A DNA stretch of 64,000 nucleotides. It comes from Panulirus ornatus. Taxonomy: Eukaryota; Arthropoda; Malacostraca; Decapoda; Palinuridae. The stretch is from assembly GCF_036320965.1 (NCBI RefSeq), contig NC_092281.1, positions 8,136,392 to 8,200,391 on the forward strand. Direction: 5' to 3'. A model generated the notes under the pieces. The model ran no database searches. It saw only the letters and a list, made by a program, of their open reading frames with translations, and had not been told where the DNA came from. This document shows, in pieces, positions 1 through 12,029 of this stretch. How positions within the stretch are numbered: the stretch's first letter is position 1; every line of letters starts with the position of its first letter. A program made the translations under genes and the position numbers.

Positions 1-1154
1 CGATACCATCTTCACTACTTATCACTGGCAAAGCCTCTTAACTACTTACTACTTGAAAGCCCCAAACTGGCTCGCTGTTGGAGGTTAACACTTCACTCTA
101 GCAGTCGAACAGCCTAAGTTATTCACGTTTGGGTCGGATAGAGAGAATATTCGAGACAGAGAGAGAGGTTTCATTTTGGATGAATGACAACAGCGACCTG
201 ACTATTGGACAGCTGAATAAATCAAGTTTAAAAACCTGTGGAGTAGAAGGGTAGTTGGTGGACGGGGAAAGGGATTGCCTCGAGGACCCACCAGTGGAAA
301 GACGAATGAGGAGGAGGAGGAAATGAAGGAGTTGAGGAAGGGTAAGGGTGAGGAAGAAACAGGGGGAGAGAAGGAAGGAAAAGCCATCGATGAGGAATGA
401 GGGGCAAACGCATGTGATGAAGGAGGGTGAAGTGATGGTCAAGAGAATATTGGTGATGGAAGATGGAGAGAGTAAGAGAGGAACATCGAAGTGATAGTCG
501 TCTGGAGTGCGTTGGAAGGATGGCGCGATTTCTTTTCTCTATAATGACGAAAGTTTTAATGCAGGATTGAGTCGAACATACACCGAAGGGATAATGACTT
601 AAGCAGATAGTGAATGAATGAATAAAGATCATTCTGTTCATGAGATTCAATGTGGAATCATTTTTAAAGTTCTTACAAAGAGGATTTGTTATCTTTGGCA
701 TCATCATTTTTTTGGTTAACCATGATCTTGCACAAGTATATATATGGCCTTTAAAAAAAATTAATGAAATATAGGATAATAAATTACGTTAGATGTCGAC
801 AAAGGAAGAATAATAAATTCGTATATAAAAGATCTTAAGATTCTTATTTTGTCGAGATATTTTCTTTATATAAAGATACAAAAGAGTAAACTGTCGGGCG
901 GAGAGCCATCCATGGCCATATTCTGTACGAGTGGTGGACGGGTCGACACTGGCGAATATTTAATGGATGATGTCGGCAGCATTAGTGGGTCCCAATGTGC
1001 TACCGTCATGGTGGGTCCTGCCGATTGAAATTCAATGGTATAGGAATCCCATCCGGATGTTGGCGACAGTTTGTTCAAATCTGGTCGCGATATTGGGCTC
1101 AATATGTGCCAAATTCACCCCTTTCCACCTTTTTCTGCATGTCTGTCGATCAGC

Positions 1155-1157
<3 letters not shown>
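1..1157. other. No gene recognised
   Basis: The plus strand is purine-rich (GA) from about 120 to 520, which opens long but low-complexity Ser/Pro/Leu-rich frames on the minus strand. I see no conserved motif and no splice-site-bounded exon. The stretch from 720 to 900 is AT-rich. Confidence 0.5.

Positions 1158-1223
<66 letters not shown>
1158..1223. repeat. (AT)n microsatellite
   Basis: An uninterrupted TA dinucleotide array of about 66 bp. The Ile-Tyr frames it opens on either strand are not genes. Confidence 0.98.
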
Positions 1224-1225
<2 letters not shown>

Positions 1226-3229
1226 CAGAAATACGAGCAGCATGGATAGGTTAAAGGTCTGAACCTGCCACATTTCCGGGAGCTACAAACATAAGCCTCT
1301 CGATTACAAAACTGACTGGGATTGACAAATGAAGATCACGAACTCTTCACCATTATCAGAATCGTTCCCAGCAAGGGATCAACAACCCCACTGACTAATG
1401 GGCCTTCCAATGCTACAGAGACGTCGATTTACAAAGGAGCAATTCTAGGAATCATTTGCCGGGAAAGTATAGGTTTGAAATGTTATAATCCAAAATACGC
1501 GTATCTAAGAGTGGATTTACAACATGAAATATGAAATTATGGAGAAATATGAGGGATTATGAAGACAAGTCTACAAGCATCTTCTTGCAAGTATCTAACT
1601 CGTGCAACAGTTACATGGCAAAGGAAGACAGACTATTTCTTTCTTCATCTAAAAGACCTGAAAATCAGCTGCTGACAATACTGCAGCTGAAACGTCCAAG
1701 ATGTCCACGTTCATCACTTAAAGAGTCTTTGAGGTTTGCCTTAAAAGTGTGCAAGCGATATAGCTAGACCCTGTGTGACTTTCATCACTGCTCCTCTTGT
1801 GGACAAATGGTAGGTAAACCACTGGTTTCAGAAGCCATGGATCATCGAGGTGCATTACAATGGACTGGGAACGAATGGGGGAGGAAAGAGGGGTGTCAGG
1901 GCTACTTTAAATCCCCCCCCTCTCTCTCCCCTCTCCCACGCACACACCTTTTTTCAACCTCTCTACTTGGAAGGAACAAGACCCACTCGTCTTCAGCAAG
2001 GAAGGGGGTTCGTTGGAGACTAGCGTCCATCGAGGAATCAAGACGAAGGAATCAAGATTTAATTGCGTTTCGTGATTGGTGGCCGATGACACCGTAACAT
2101 CAAACAAGTAGTTTCCGAGATGGTATTTTCCATCAAGGGGAAGACGACGACAACCCCAAGCAAGCCTTAAAGAACCTCTTAAAAGAAGGAAATGGCCGGA
2201 ACCAAGAGAACTCAATCAAGGGAAAATAAGAGAAAGAAAAAGAGCACAAGCAAGCCTTAAAGAAACTCGTCAACGAAGATGATGAAGAGAGAAAATGGTT
2301 GGAAGTGAGGGAACAGTCTTCCGTAGGGGTAATAACTCAAGCTATTCAGGGAGTCACGGCCTAAGATGCTAATGTACCTCGCCTTCCCTTGGAATTTATC
2401 GATTGTTCGGTTGCATCACCGCCACAGGGTTGATCTCGGGAGCAGGAGGTATAGGGATATGGGTTTAGAAAAAAAAAAAAAAACTCTTGAAAACGTCAAT
2501 TGGGTTTAGAAGCTCTTATCTGAAGAACGTTAGTTCCCAACGTTTCTGAAGTCACCCTTTGGTACATCCGGTAGGGTAATGATATCTGGAAAATCAACAT
2601 TGATCTGTGGATCTACATTTCACAACGTGTATCGCTATGGATAATTATGTTAACGATTCGTGGTTATACGAACTGCTGTATTACCAATTAACACACTGTT
2701 AAGTATTAATCAATGGTTGTACTAACAATTATATTAGACTAAATCACATTAACAAGTTATATAATTACTTTAAATAAATGACTGACTTGTACAAACAATT
2801 TTAAATCGTTTCTTTGGCCTCATTTACTCCACAAGTAGGATTGATAGTCACAAAGACTGAACGTACGAAAAAAACCCATCCTGAAGTGTCGTGTGTAGAA
2901 AGTCCACCAGAGCGAAGCTTCGATTTGAATAATGATGAACATTTATTACCCTTCATTATTTTCACCCAAATCGTACAGCAGGGTTGAATGACCTTGTTTC
3001 TTTTGCGAATGTTTACGAGCAAGGATTATGCTGTATCATCATGACTAGCAGCCGCGTAAGCGACATAAGCAGCATATTGTATTGCGGGAGAATCATATAA
3101 ACCAACGTAAACATGTAGCAATGTGCCTGTGTTAGGGGGGAGTTTCCAACTCGTCTTGCCCCGTCTCTCAACGTTTAGATGTAGCATGTATTTACTCTTG
3201 TGTATGTATACACACACACACCAGCCTAA
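1224..3229. other. No gene recognised
   Basis: Mixed-composition DNA with a short C/T run near 1911-1935, a poly-A run near 2469-2483 and an AT-rich segment at 2590-2800. Short open frames near 1322-1767 and 1807-2097 have no recognisable domain. I see nothing else. Confidence 0.5.
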
Positions 3230-3370
3230 ACCATGCAACCATATATCAACCAGCCTCGAGGGGAGGATGAACACCTGGGTTGGGTATAGGTCACCTGTCG
3301 CGTCCTGGATCTGAACCCGCGGAGATCCGGTCCTACGCTGGCCCGTAACGCTAACCGCTACAGACACGAG
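3230..3370 (-). mobile_element. tRNA-derived SINE relic, minus strand
   Basis: On the reverse strand an A-box-like stretch (TAGCGGTTAGCG, about 3349-3360) is followed some 35 bp later by a B-box-like stretch (GGGTTCAGATCC, about 3308-3319). This is the internal RNA polymerase III promoter layout of tRNA-derived SINEs. It continues into a non-tRNA part containing ACCCAGGTGTTCATCC. Similar body sequence recurs near 36129-36262 (plus), 33074-33115 (minus, partial) and 31080-31175 (minus, decayed), so it is a dispersed family. Boundaries are approximate and no target duplication was resolved. Confidence 0.6.
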
Positions 3371-3372
3371 AA

Positions 3373-3928
3373 CTGTGTGTGTGCGAGTGATGGAAAGAAC
3401 ACCAGCATCTCACCCAGTGTCTTTGTACAGATCGCTGACACGTGGAAGCCATCTTCCTGCCGACGACAAGGAAGGATCCATTTATGTTAACGGCTTGGTA
3501 ATGCCCGAGCCATCTTCCCTTGGCTGACTCACACTGCCTCAGACATCTGTATCTATTGACTGCCAACGACCCAGTAATTTAGTTGCCGTCTCGCCCGCCT
3601 GACGGAAGACAAACAGGTTTGCACGCCGCGGGGAACACAAGGCAGAGGTGCGGGTTCTCGTTGGGTCGACTTCGTTAAGTTTCTATGTTCACTTTCCAGT
3701 GTGGACTTCGACCTCATCGCCAATGATTAGACTAATTAAAAGACTCTGAGGAGACATCTACAAGTGGATCCTTTAAGATTCCAGTGTTTCGTTAAGTTTT
3801 TCCCATCGTGTGTTCCAAAGCTATACATGGAAGATATTAAGGAGAAAATGGTAGTTTTCATCAAGATCGAGATGCCATGGGCAGATGTATGTCCTCATCC
3901 AGCCTACTTTGGCTGCCCTCTCTTTCTC

Positions 3929-3932
<4 letters not shown>
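3373..3932. other. No gene recognised
   Basis: Unremarkable sequence between the SINE and the AT array. A GGTTTGCAC-type stretch near 3616 resembles a degenerate tRNA B box but is too weak to call. Confidence 0.4.

Positions 3933-4000
<68 letters not shown>
3933..4000. repeat. (AT)n microsatellite
   Basis: A pure TA array of about 68 bp. Confidence 0.98.
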
Positions 4001-4004
<4 letters not shown>

Positions 4005-4159
4005 ACGGATGGTATATGCCATTATTTCGAGCAATATTTGTTTTAGTTCGTTGTGCATACAAGCAGAGGTCTCCCCTCCCTTCCCTTCGCCAGGCTTATA
4101 ATATAAGTCAACATTCGTCCCCGTGTGGTTTGATTATCTTGGGTTCTTTACCATAGCCG

Positions 4160-4160
<1 letters not shown>

Positions 4161-4226
<66 letters not shown>
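4161..4226. repeat. (CT)n microsatellite
   Basis: A pure CT array of about 65 bp, only about 160 bp after the preceding AT array. Confidence 0.98.
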
Positions 4227-4228
<2 letters not shown>

Positions 4229-4561
4229 GGCATCTATATACATCTCATGTGTCTCTTTTCAATCATCATCCTCCCTAGTTTCAGAGGCTGTTTCGTGTGT
4301 TTATTTTCTTCCTTTCTCATCGAGTGAATGAAAGGCGGAAGGGTAGGAAAGCCCTTTCCTCTCCTCGTGGGGGCAACATTACATCGGTCACCCCTTCTGG
4401 TGTTGGTTGACTAATTCCAGGAGTCTTTGATTTGGTGTAATGAAGTCTTTCACAGAACAGACCAAAGGGGTAGTCCATTACTACACTGGACATCATACGT
4501 CTTATTTTCTGCTTTGATGTTTTGTACATATGTGCACGTGTGTGTGTGCACGTCCAGCTGT

Positions 4562-4612
4562 GCATACGGGGATGGAGCTTTACACTCGTGGATTCCCCCG
4601 TCTCATCTCCCA
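4562..4612 (+). repeat. Dispersed repeat fragment (GGGAGGGAGTTTTACACTCG family)
   Basis: A stretch of the form TACGGGGATGGAGCTTTACACTCGTGG (first 20 bases diagnostic) resembles sequences at 8838-8895 and 11316-11352. The shared core is GGGAGGGAGTTTTACAC. This is the most diverged of the three copies. Confidence 0.4.
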
Positions 4613-4715
4613 TCTTTTACATATTTTTTTTTTGGACTGTATTGACATTCATTTTAGTTCAGCTTGTGGCACGAATCCACATGTGCTGAAGATATTCAAG
4701 TTTTAGCTTCGTTCA

Positions 4716-4790
4716 ATCGTCTTGCCCATCTTCCAGTCGTGTCCTCTAGTTCACTCGTCTTGCCCATCTTCCAGTCATGTCCTCTAGTTC
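4716..4790. repeat. 38-bp tandem duplication
   Basis: A unit starting CGTCTTGCCCATCTTCCAGT occurs twice head to tail, with one difference (GTCGTG versus GTCATG) and a small spacer change. It is probably a recent local duplication. Confidence 0.85.
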
Positions 4791-5292
4791 TGGATTAAAT
4801 TCCAGCATCAAAGAACCGTCAACGTTGCCTTCTAGCAATTCATGCGTCGTTATCACGCCTTCCCTTATTCCTCTTTCTTGGCACGTTTGAAGGCGTCCCC
4901 ACCTCACTCGTCGCAGCTCAATCCACGGTGGTCCGACACGACCATTGTTGCATTCCTTTGGCCCCCATGTCTGCAATTCTAGCTGGATATTTAAGCGAGG
5001 AGACCTGACTGTTGCGGCATTCCAGCTTAGGGACGAATGGACGTCGTGCATAGCTTCCTGAAGATCCCACGTTCCGTGTACTTAAAGAGGCAATTTGGAT
5101 ATTGACCAAAATACAAATTCCTATAATGTTCTCATTTATTTTTCGAAGTATGACTCTCATAACTTCTATCATCCGTTATACAGACTCACCATCATCTAGT
5201 CTGGTAAATTCTTTCCATCGTAATGTCTTTCATTTTCCAGGTTTCATATTTTTTTTTTTTTTGCCGCTGTCTCCAGCGTTCGAGAGGTAGCG

Positions 5293-5298
<6 letters not shown>

Positions 5299-5368
<70 letters not shown>
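5299..5368. repeat. (AT)n microsatellite
   Basis: A pure AT array of about 70 bp. Confidence 0.97.
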
Positions 5369-5370
<2 letters not shown>

Positions 5371-5520
5371 TGGTATCCTCGAGGAAATAAAATACGGAGA
5401 TCCAAGCGCTATCCAGGTAATTCAGAGCTTCATGTATGTGAAATGTCACAAAAGTTCTTGGGGGTCCTCGTGTTTCATTTTCCCTGTGGCTACCCGCATA
5501 TTCCTGATTCCCGTGTTTTG

Positions 5521-6539
<1,019 letters not shown>

Positions 6540-7790
6540 GCAGTGTTTCGAACGTCCATGTGCTATCTTCATTCATCCACCACTCTTATATTATTAAATT
6601 GATATCTTTTAAGCTTTTTCCTGAATTTCATGTACGTCATCATTTTGGTATAGACCCAAAGGACGTGATCATGTCACTCTTCTCTCTTCCATGACGGTAG
6701 AAATTTAAGAACCTGTGGCCGTTCCACTTTAATAAACTGTTAATACTAGAGCCATCTTTGTCACCCTCCTCTGAAGATTCTGTTTGTTCTCTCTGCCTCC
6801 ATAGATGCGATGACCAAACTTGAGATGCTTATTCTAATGTTTTTATAAAGAACGTGAACAGCTGGCTGTTTATCCCCTTCTCCAAGATAGAGACATCTAG
6901 CAGTTCTAATACTTGCCTGGAGATAGCTGGTTTCCTGAACAATTCTCCTTAGGTAGGAATGTAACCAAAGGCCAGGGACTTTCAGCTTATTTCCTGCTGG
7001 ATGATATATCAAATTTTTTAATCTATGATTCCTCACTACTTTTCAACTATTTGGGTTGAATCTTAACAACGCATTAGGCCAACTTCAGAGTCTGTGTCTT
7101 GGTCCCCTTGTAAAGCGATGCAATCCTCCTCTCTAATTACCACCTCCGTGACTTTGGCATCATCCGCAGGTCAGAGCCATGAAAGACACCTCTGGAACCT
7201 CAACCCTTTATGATAAAGCTTTTTCAACATGAATCCTCTCCTTCCTTCCGAAAAGATAATCTCCTATCCTTCGGAGGAGTCTCCCTCTTCTCTTATTTCC
7301 TCCTCTTACAAGCCTCCTGTCTGGAAGTCAAGATGCAGACAATCCACCCAGTCTTCTCTTTAGTCTGAAGTAGAGCTCACTCTCTCGTAGAAATCCAATT
7401 GGATCGTTGCGCACCTCTTTTTCCCTTAAACCTTGTTGTTTCTTAAGGAGCGTCTCCTCTACAGGGAGTCATCCATTTGCTTTCCGATTACCTTTTCTAG
7501 TGTCTTATGAGCCACAGTCTTCAGACAGACTTGGTCATAGTGCAGCATCCTCCTACCGATCTCCTTTCATAAAGACATATGTAACGTCTGCCCTCTTCCA
7601 ATCAGGCGACATCTTCGAACAATATTTCACGTGGTTTGTCAAGTGCATCTCCAGACGTCTTCAAGTCATACGGAAATTTTTTTATGAACTTTATCAGAAC
7701 TATGAGCAATATATGGGTCAAGTCCCTCATATTCCGTTTAGGTAATTTCTAGACATATTAATGACTTCTACGACCCTTTCTCATTCCTAT
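6540..7790 (-). pseudogene. Decayed non-LTR retrotransposon reverse transcriptase (CR1/Jockey group)
   Basis: No single frame is open, but reading the minus strand across frames recovers reverse-transcriptase landmarks in the correct order. DWKRADVTYVFMKGD lies near 7604-7560 (family pattern: W-K-x-A-x-V-x-P-I-x-K-K-G-D). WVDCLHLDFQT lies near 7353-7322 (the V-D-x-x-x-L-D-F palm strand carrying the first catalytic Asp). IGDYLFGRKER lies near 7266-7230. ADDAKVT lies at 7167-7147 and is the catalytic F/Y-A-D-D box. SQVWSSHLWRQREQTESS lies near 6825-6765 (thumb-region pattern Y-x-x-Q-V-W-S-P-H-L). Order and spacing fit the C-terminal half of a CR1/Jockey-type ORF2. Stops and frameshifts are frequent, so it is long dead. 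The 5' half and endonuclease were not found, consistent with 5' truncation. Clade placement is from memory of these motifs and needs a profile search. Confidence 0.75.
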
Positions 7791-8837
7791 TGTCTGATTG
7801 TGAGTGCTTGCGCGCGCACGAGTACAGATACAAGTAAAGATATGGTACATACAATGTTAAGAAACGGGGAAGCAAAAGTGTAAAACCCTGTCTTTCGAAC
7901 ACGCAGAGTAATTACAGTTGGTTTATCACGCACTGGGTCACCACGAGTGTATGACCACTCCCTCCCACTCCGTACTGTACAAATAACTAATTACATATAT
8001 TCATCGCCGGACCCAAGTTGACATTGCGAAGGTTAACAAGCGCTCTACGTTCCGATAACCGGAATAACGCATTATCGGTCCCGATTGCCTCACCGATTGC
8101 AGAGCGTTGCTCCCGATCGCTAATTGTTATTGTGATGGAAGTGGATGACGAAGGTAGACGAGGCAAGTGGGTGAGGGAGGGGAATAAAGGAGGTGGGTGA
8201 TGGTGGGTGGATGAAGGTGGTGGACGAGTGTGGGTGGATGAAGGAGGTAGGCGAGCGAGGACAGTGAATTCGAGAGAAGTGGTCGAGGGAAGTGGACGGG
8301 ATGGGAGGTAATCTGCTTTGGATTTAGGAGGAGGAGAGAATGTGAATGTTAGTTTGGGAAAGAAGTTAAATGGGACATGTGTGTTCCAGAAGGGAATTTT
8401 TTTGGGGGGCTATGCGTCCCAGATGGGAGGATATGTTGAATAATTGTTCTACAGGAGACAAGGAATGAGACCTGTGTGCCAAAGGAGGGAGGGATATTTG
8501 TGTAAAAGTGTTTGGTGTGAAAGAGAGACGAAGTAGAAAACGAGGTAATCAAACATTCCCAGCGAAAACTCCTCAGTATGAAAAAAACTAAATAGTTCCT
8601 TGGAATTTTCTCGGGTTAATTAGATGTAAATCTATCTTCTTACTGAGGGGGCCCAGCGGATGTGGGCAACCTCTTGGGAATTTCATTACACCACCAACTT
8701 TTACTGCAACACTTCCTGTCGTTTTCGTCCTATTTTTTCGTTTTTTCAAAAGGTCGAGTACACCTAGAAGTACGTATACAAGTTAAAGATACACTAAGGT
8801 TGTTAGAATGTAATAACCTATTTGTAATTACTCGTCT
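7791..8837. other. No gene; G-rich imperfect repeat
   Basis: From about 8130 to 8330 the plus strand carries imperfect repeats of GGGTGGATGAAGG / GGTGGACGAG type. Otherwise I see no coding or RNA signal. Confidence 0.45.
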
Positions 8838-8895
8838 CTACTGTAAGGGGAGGGAGTTTTACACTCGCGGTGGCACCATCTCTTGTATCTTGATT
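8838..8895 (+). repeat. Dispersed repeat fragment (GGGAGGGAGTTTTACACTCG family)
   Basis: Contains GGGGAGGGAGTTTTACACTC followed by a CACCATCTCTTGTATCTT-like stretch. The preceding TAATAACCTATTTGTAATTA also matches the flank of the copy at about 11305. It is a non-coding dispersed family of unknown class. Confidence 0.6.
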
Positions 8896-9375
8896 TGCGA
8901 GTGTCTATTGTATACTACAGTCTGGTAAGTTGTCTAGTGTAATATCTATATAAACAAGAATGAATAATGTAATATCCGTGTACTTGACGTCACTAGCAAA
9001 AAGTATTCGAGAATATCGAACGATAGATATTAACTCAAGGTGTCCTGGTTAATGAGCCAGCCTGTAAATAGTCCTGACTATATCTTACAAGCGAAAAAAA
9101 TTGCGATATGAAATTCATCAGGTCTCTGAAGTACGATTTTGACGTACATGAAACGAACAATATTCTGAATATACTAAAACTTTCCATTTGACTCGCGTGA
9201 TAGAGGGCTTGGCCCTGAACTACTACTACTTTTGGTTCCCTTGTGGTGTATATGTACTAGTGCAGTACAGCTCCTGCACTTTCGTGTATTACCACATCTG
9301 TAACTTAGTTCTTTGAAGACGTGGTAATACACGAAAGGACTCAGGGTTGTTTTAGGTATATCTCCCACTGGTGTC
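8896..9375. other. No gene recognised
   Basis: AT-rich anonymous sequence. A possible short inverted repeat lies at about 9278-9345, where CTTTCGTGTATTACCAC is followed about 40 bp later by GTGGTAATACACGAAAG. This could form a hairpin with 17-bp arms. Confidence 0.5.
9278..9339. repeat. Short inverted repeat (17-bp arms)
   Basis: CTTTCGTGTATTACCAC (about 9280-9296) is followed by its exact reverse complement GTGGTAATACACGAAAG (about 9320-9336) with a loop of roughly 24 bp. The stem is perfect by eye. No mobile-element ends or target duplications were recognised around it. Confidence 0.75.

Positions 9376-9439
<64 letters not shown>
9376..9439. repeat. (AT)n microsatellite
   Basis: A pure TA array of about 64 bp. 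Confidence 0.97.
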
Positions 9440-9441
<2 letters not shown>

Positions 9442-9790
9442 TAGTAATCATCCTGACCAACTTCTAAAATAGATAAAAATTGTTCTCGAATACAAGAGAT
9501 GATGCCCCTAGCATTTGGTGACCTGTCGACCAGCATCCAACCTCGTTATTATAAGCAAGTCTTGAGTTGTTTTTGTGTTGTCAGTCGATGTAGTAAGCTC
9601 AGGTCACCGACTCCTATGCCGGATGTCGGCTAAGGTATTCGAGAACCAGAGAGAGAGACGTATGTAGGTCAAATCAAATCTAAGGAGAAACGAAGGCAGA
9701 ATTAGAGGCAGGGAAGTAGTTTTGTACACCGGGAGACACCGTGGGAATTGTTAAATACTGGAAGGAGCCTAAATAGTGAAGTGGTCCTCC

Positions 9791-9795
<5 letters not shown>

Positions 9796-9868
<73 letters not shown>
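9796..9868. repeat. (GA)n microsatellite
   Basis: A pure GA array of about 73 bp. Its flanks, AGGATAGAGA on the left and GATCCTCCAGG on the right, carry short related words (CCTCCAGG occurs on both sides). Confidence 0.97.
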
Positions 9869-9871
<3 letters not shown>

Positions 9872-10042
9872 TCCAGGGTTGTGAGAGCGAGAGAGGACGA
9901 CCCCCCAAGCGAAGGGGCTTCGTTCGTGCTCGAGTAGCGGTTTACACACAAGGGTGGCTTATGTCACCTCACCTCCAGAGGACCATACTGAAGGCGACCC
10001 CGTGAGAGGCGACGGCGCGGAGGGGTTAAAGTTGCGCATCCA

Positions 10043-10045
<3 letters not shown>

Positions 10046-10112
<67 letters not shown>
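10046..10112. repeat. (GA)n microsatellite
   Basis: A pure GA array of about 67 bp, the second GA array within 250 bp. Confidence 0.97.
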
Positions 10113-10115
<3 letters not shown>

Positions 10116-10611
10116 ACGTTGAAAGTTAACTCTCTTCTTTTTGGTTGGAAAAAGACGACAGATACATCAAGTTGGAAAAAGACAAGGATTTCCTCTTCCA
10201 CTAATGTAAGGAAAGGATTGGCGATGGGATACAAATGAGTGAATAATCCGGACTACGTCGTAGATATGCTAATCATCTGACTAACGATTGGATAATCAAT
10301 TCACACACGGGATAGACGAATAGGGACATAACCATCACTTAGTCAATAGATTACATAAAAAAAAAAAATAAACAGGACATAGAAGGATTATGACTAGGAT
10401 TAAGGAGACGTTACTATGTACGTGATTGAAGCTACTGGATGGAAGAGCTGATGAACCTGTCGACACGATGTCAAGATATGGCCACCACAAGACGTGGCAA
10501 AACAATGAGAATGGATTTATCAAGAGACCGACCCCACAGAGTCTGCTGGTATGGAGAGGTGGATAAAGTTGGACTGCCATACCAAGGGGCGGGAGAATGA
10601 GGAGGATTCAT
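10113..10611. other. No gene recognised
   Basis: Anonymous sequence with a poly-A run near 10357-10368. No coding signal. Confidence 0.4.
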
Positions 10612-10614
10612 GTA

Positions 10615-10688
<74 letters not shown>
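10612..10688. repeat. Compound (GT)n(AT)n microsatellite
   Basis: A short GT array runs directly into a TA array of about 58 bp. Confidence 0.97.
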
Positions 10689-10691
<3 letters not shown>

Positions 10692-11140
10692 GGGTGATGT
10701 ATTGCATGTTATTGGTCTGAATCATATGTTCTGCTGCCTAATAATGTTAAAGGCTACCCCTTACGTAGTAGGGTACGTTGTACCTCATTTGCAAGTTACG
10801 ATGGATATCTCCCATCTTTTATCTTTTCGGAGGAAGAACAGCAGGTTTTAAGACAAGGTTGAGCATAAGCCATGTATATGAGCGGGGCCCGAGCTGAAAT
10901 TGGGAACGCTGGACGTCTTGCGTGATGTTGAATGAGATGGTCGGAATAGGTTGGTCAGCGAGCGTGTGCAGAGGGGAAGCCAGCTATTTCCGGGAGGCTT
11001 AGAACAGATTACCCAGCTTAACCAGGATGAATCTCCTGAGGTTCGGGCCTCTCATGTTAAAGGTAAAGTGGAGGATGTGATGAACGCAGGAATACGATGT
11101 TCGCCTGTTTGGCAAGAATATATATATGATTTCCCAGAAT
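10689..11140. other. No gene recognised
   Basis: A weak open frame from about 10951 runs through the tRNA-like element that follows and has no domain. I see nothing else. Confidence 0.4.
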
Positions 11141-11213
11141 GCCCTTCGATGGCAGGATTCGAACCTTTACCATTTGTGCGAGAGCTGAAAGTGCTCTCAA
11201 CTAGACTATGGAA
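11141..11213 (-). mobile_element. tRNA-like sequence / SINE head, minus strand
   Basis: The reverse strand reads as a tRNA-like unit. TAGTCTAGTTGAGAGC (A box, 11194-11209) is followed by GGTTCGAATCC (B box, 11155-11165) with about 30 bp between. The D-arm start resembles tRNA-Glu-type genes. The 3' half does not fold into a clean acceptor stem, so a tRNA-derived SINE head or pseudo-tRNA is likelier than a working tRNA gene. About 100 bp further on lies a TTTTACACTCG-family fragment, which may be part of the same composite repeat. Confidence 0.5.
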
Positions 11214-11315
11214 CGTACTTGGCTCCCACACAAGTGGTGAAGGTCGGAGGGCATTATGTGTTCTATGCAACTGCACGCTCTTTGTACCATATATGTGTGT
11301 GTGCGCGTATAATTA

Positions 11316-11352
11316 CCTACTTGTACCGTACGGGAGGGAGTTTTACACTTGT
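11316..11352 (+). repeat. Dispersed repeat fragment (GGGAGGGAGTTTTACACTCG family)
   Basis: ATTACCTACTTGTACCGTAC and then GGGAGGGAGTTTTACACTTG match the copy at 8838-8895 in both core and left flank. Confidence 0.55.
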
Positions 11353-11579
11353 GTGCGCTGTTGCAAGAGTATATGCGAATGCCCTTCCTGATGGAAACAG
11401 ATTTCCAAATATGAATTTCAGTGTCGTTTGTATATTCACTTCATTTCATGTAGAATTGTAGTATAAGAAAAAATTCATAAAACAGTTTTTCATTAAACTA
11501 GCATATTTCGGCAAAATGTTTTGTTTTTTCCTTTAAATATCAAAATGTAGAAAATCTGGTCTTTCATAATCAACCGAAT

Positions 11580-11790
11580 GCTGTAATGGATTCGAACATA
11601 TGGGGATAACGCTGTGTGGGATTCGATCAATATGTTGACTACAAGGAGATGAAACTTGGATTACCATAGGGGATTCGAACGTAAAGGTAAAACTATAAGG
11701 GATTCGAATGTATTGATAACATAAGGGATTCGAATATACCTAGAATTCAATACGGGATTCGAACACATCGAAATTTATCCTTTTGCGATG
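11580..11790 (+). repeat. Degenerate tandem array of GGATTCGAA units
   Basis: The word GGATTCGAA/C recurs at irregular 30-55-bp intervals, often as GGGATTCGAAYRTA, about six times. It is a decayed minisatellite with a conserved 9-11-bp core and drifting spacers. Confidence 0.65.
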
Positions 11791-11907
11791 GGAAAGTGAT
11801 CAAGTCCGTGTTCTTGGCGGTAATTGATCACCTGGTGTTAATTTGAACTCGTCCGAGAGAGGAGATAGGATCTTCATTAGTATTCATTTGTTTACCAGCC
11901 ATGGCTG

Positions 11908-11910
<3 letters not shown>

Positions 11911-11970
<60 letters not shown>
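11911..11970. repeat. (GA)n microsatellite
   Basis: A pure GA array of about 60 bp. Confidence 0.97.
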
Positions 11971-11971
<1 letters not shown>

Positions 11972-12029
11972 GAATGGCCAATAAATGTAGGAAAGAATAA
12001 AAGGAAATTTAAAGAAAATACAATTGTAT

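Larger units (their letters stand above)
4227..5298. other. No gene; two small repeats embedded
   Basis: No coding signal was recognised. The segment holds a fragment of the TTTTACACTCG dispersed family (about 4562-4612) and a 38-bp tandem duplication (4716-4790). A poly-T run sits at about 5250-5263. Confidence 0.45.

Noticed and set aside
11141..11213. A functional tRNA gene
   Set aside because: A and B boxes are present but the acceptor and T stems do not pair well and no pol III terminator of four or more T follows cleanly on that strand.
10951..11391. A 146-codon plus-strand frame
   Set aside because: It runs antisense through the tRNA-like SINE head and into the TTTTACACTCG repeat, so its codons come from repeats.
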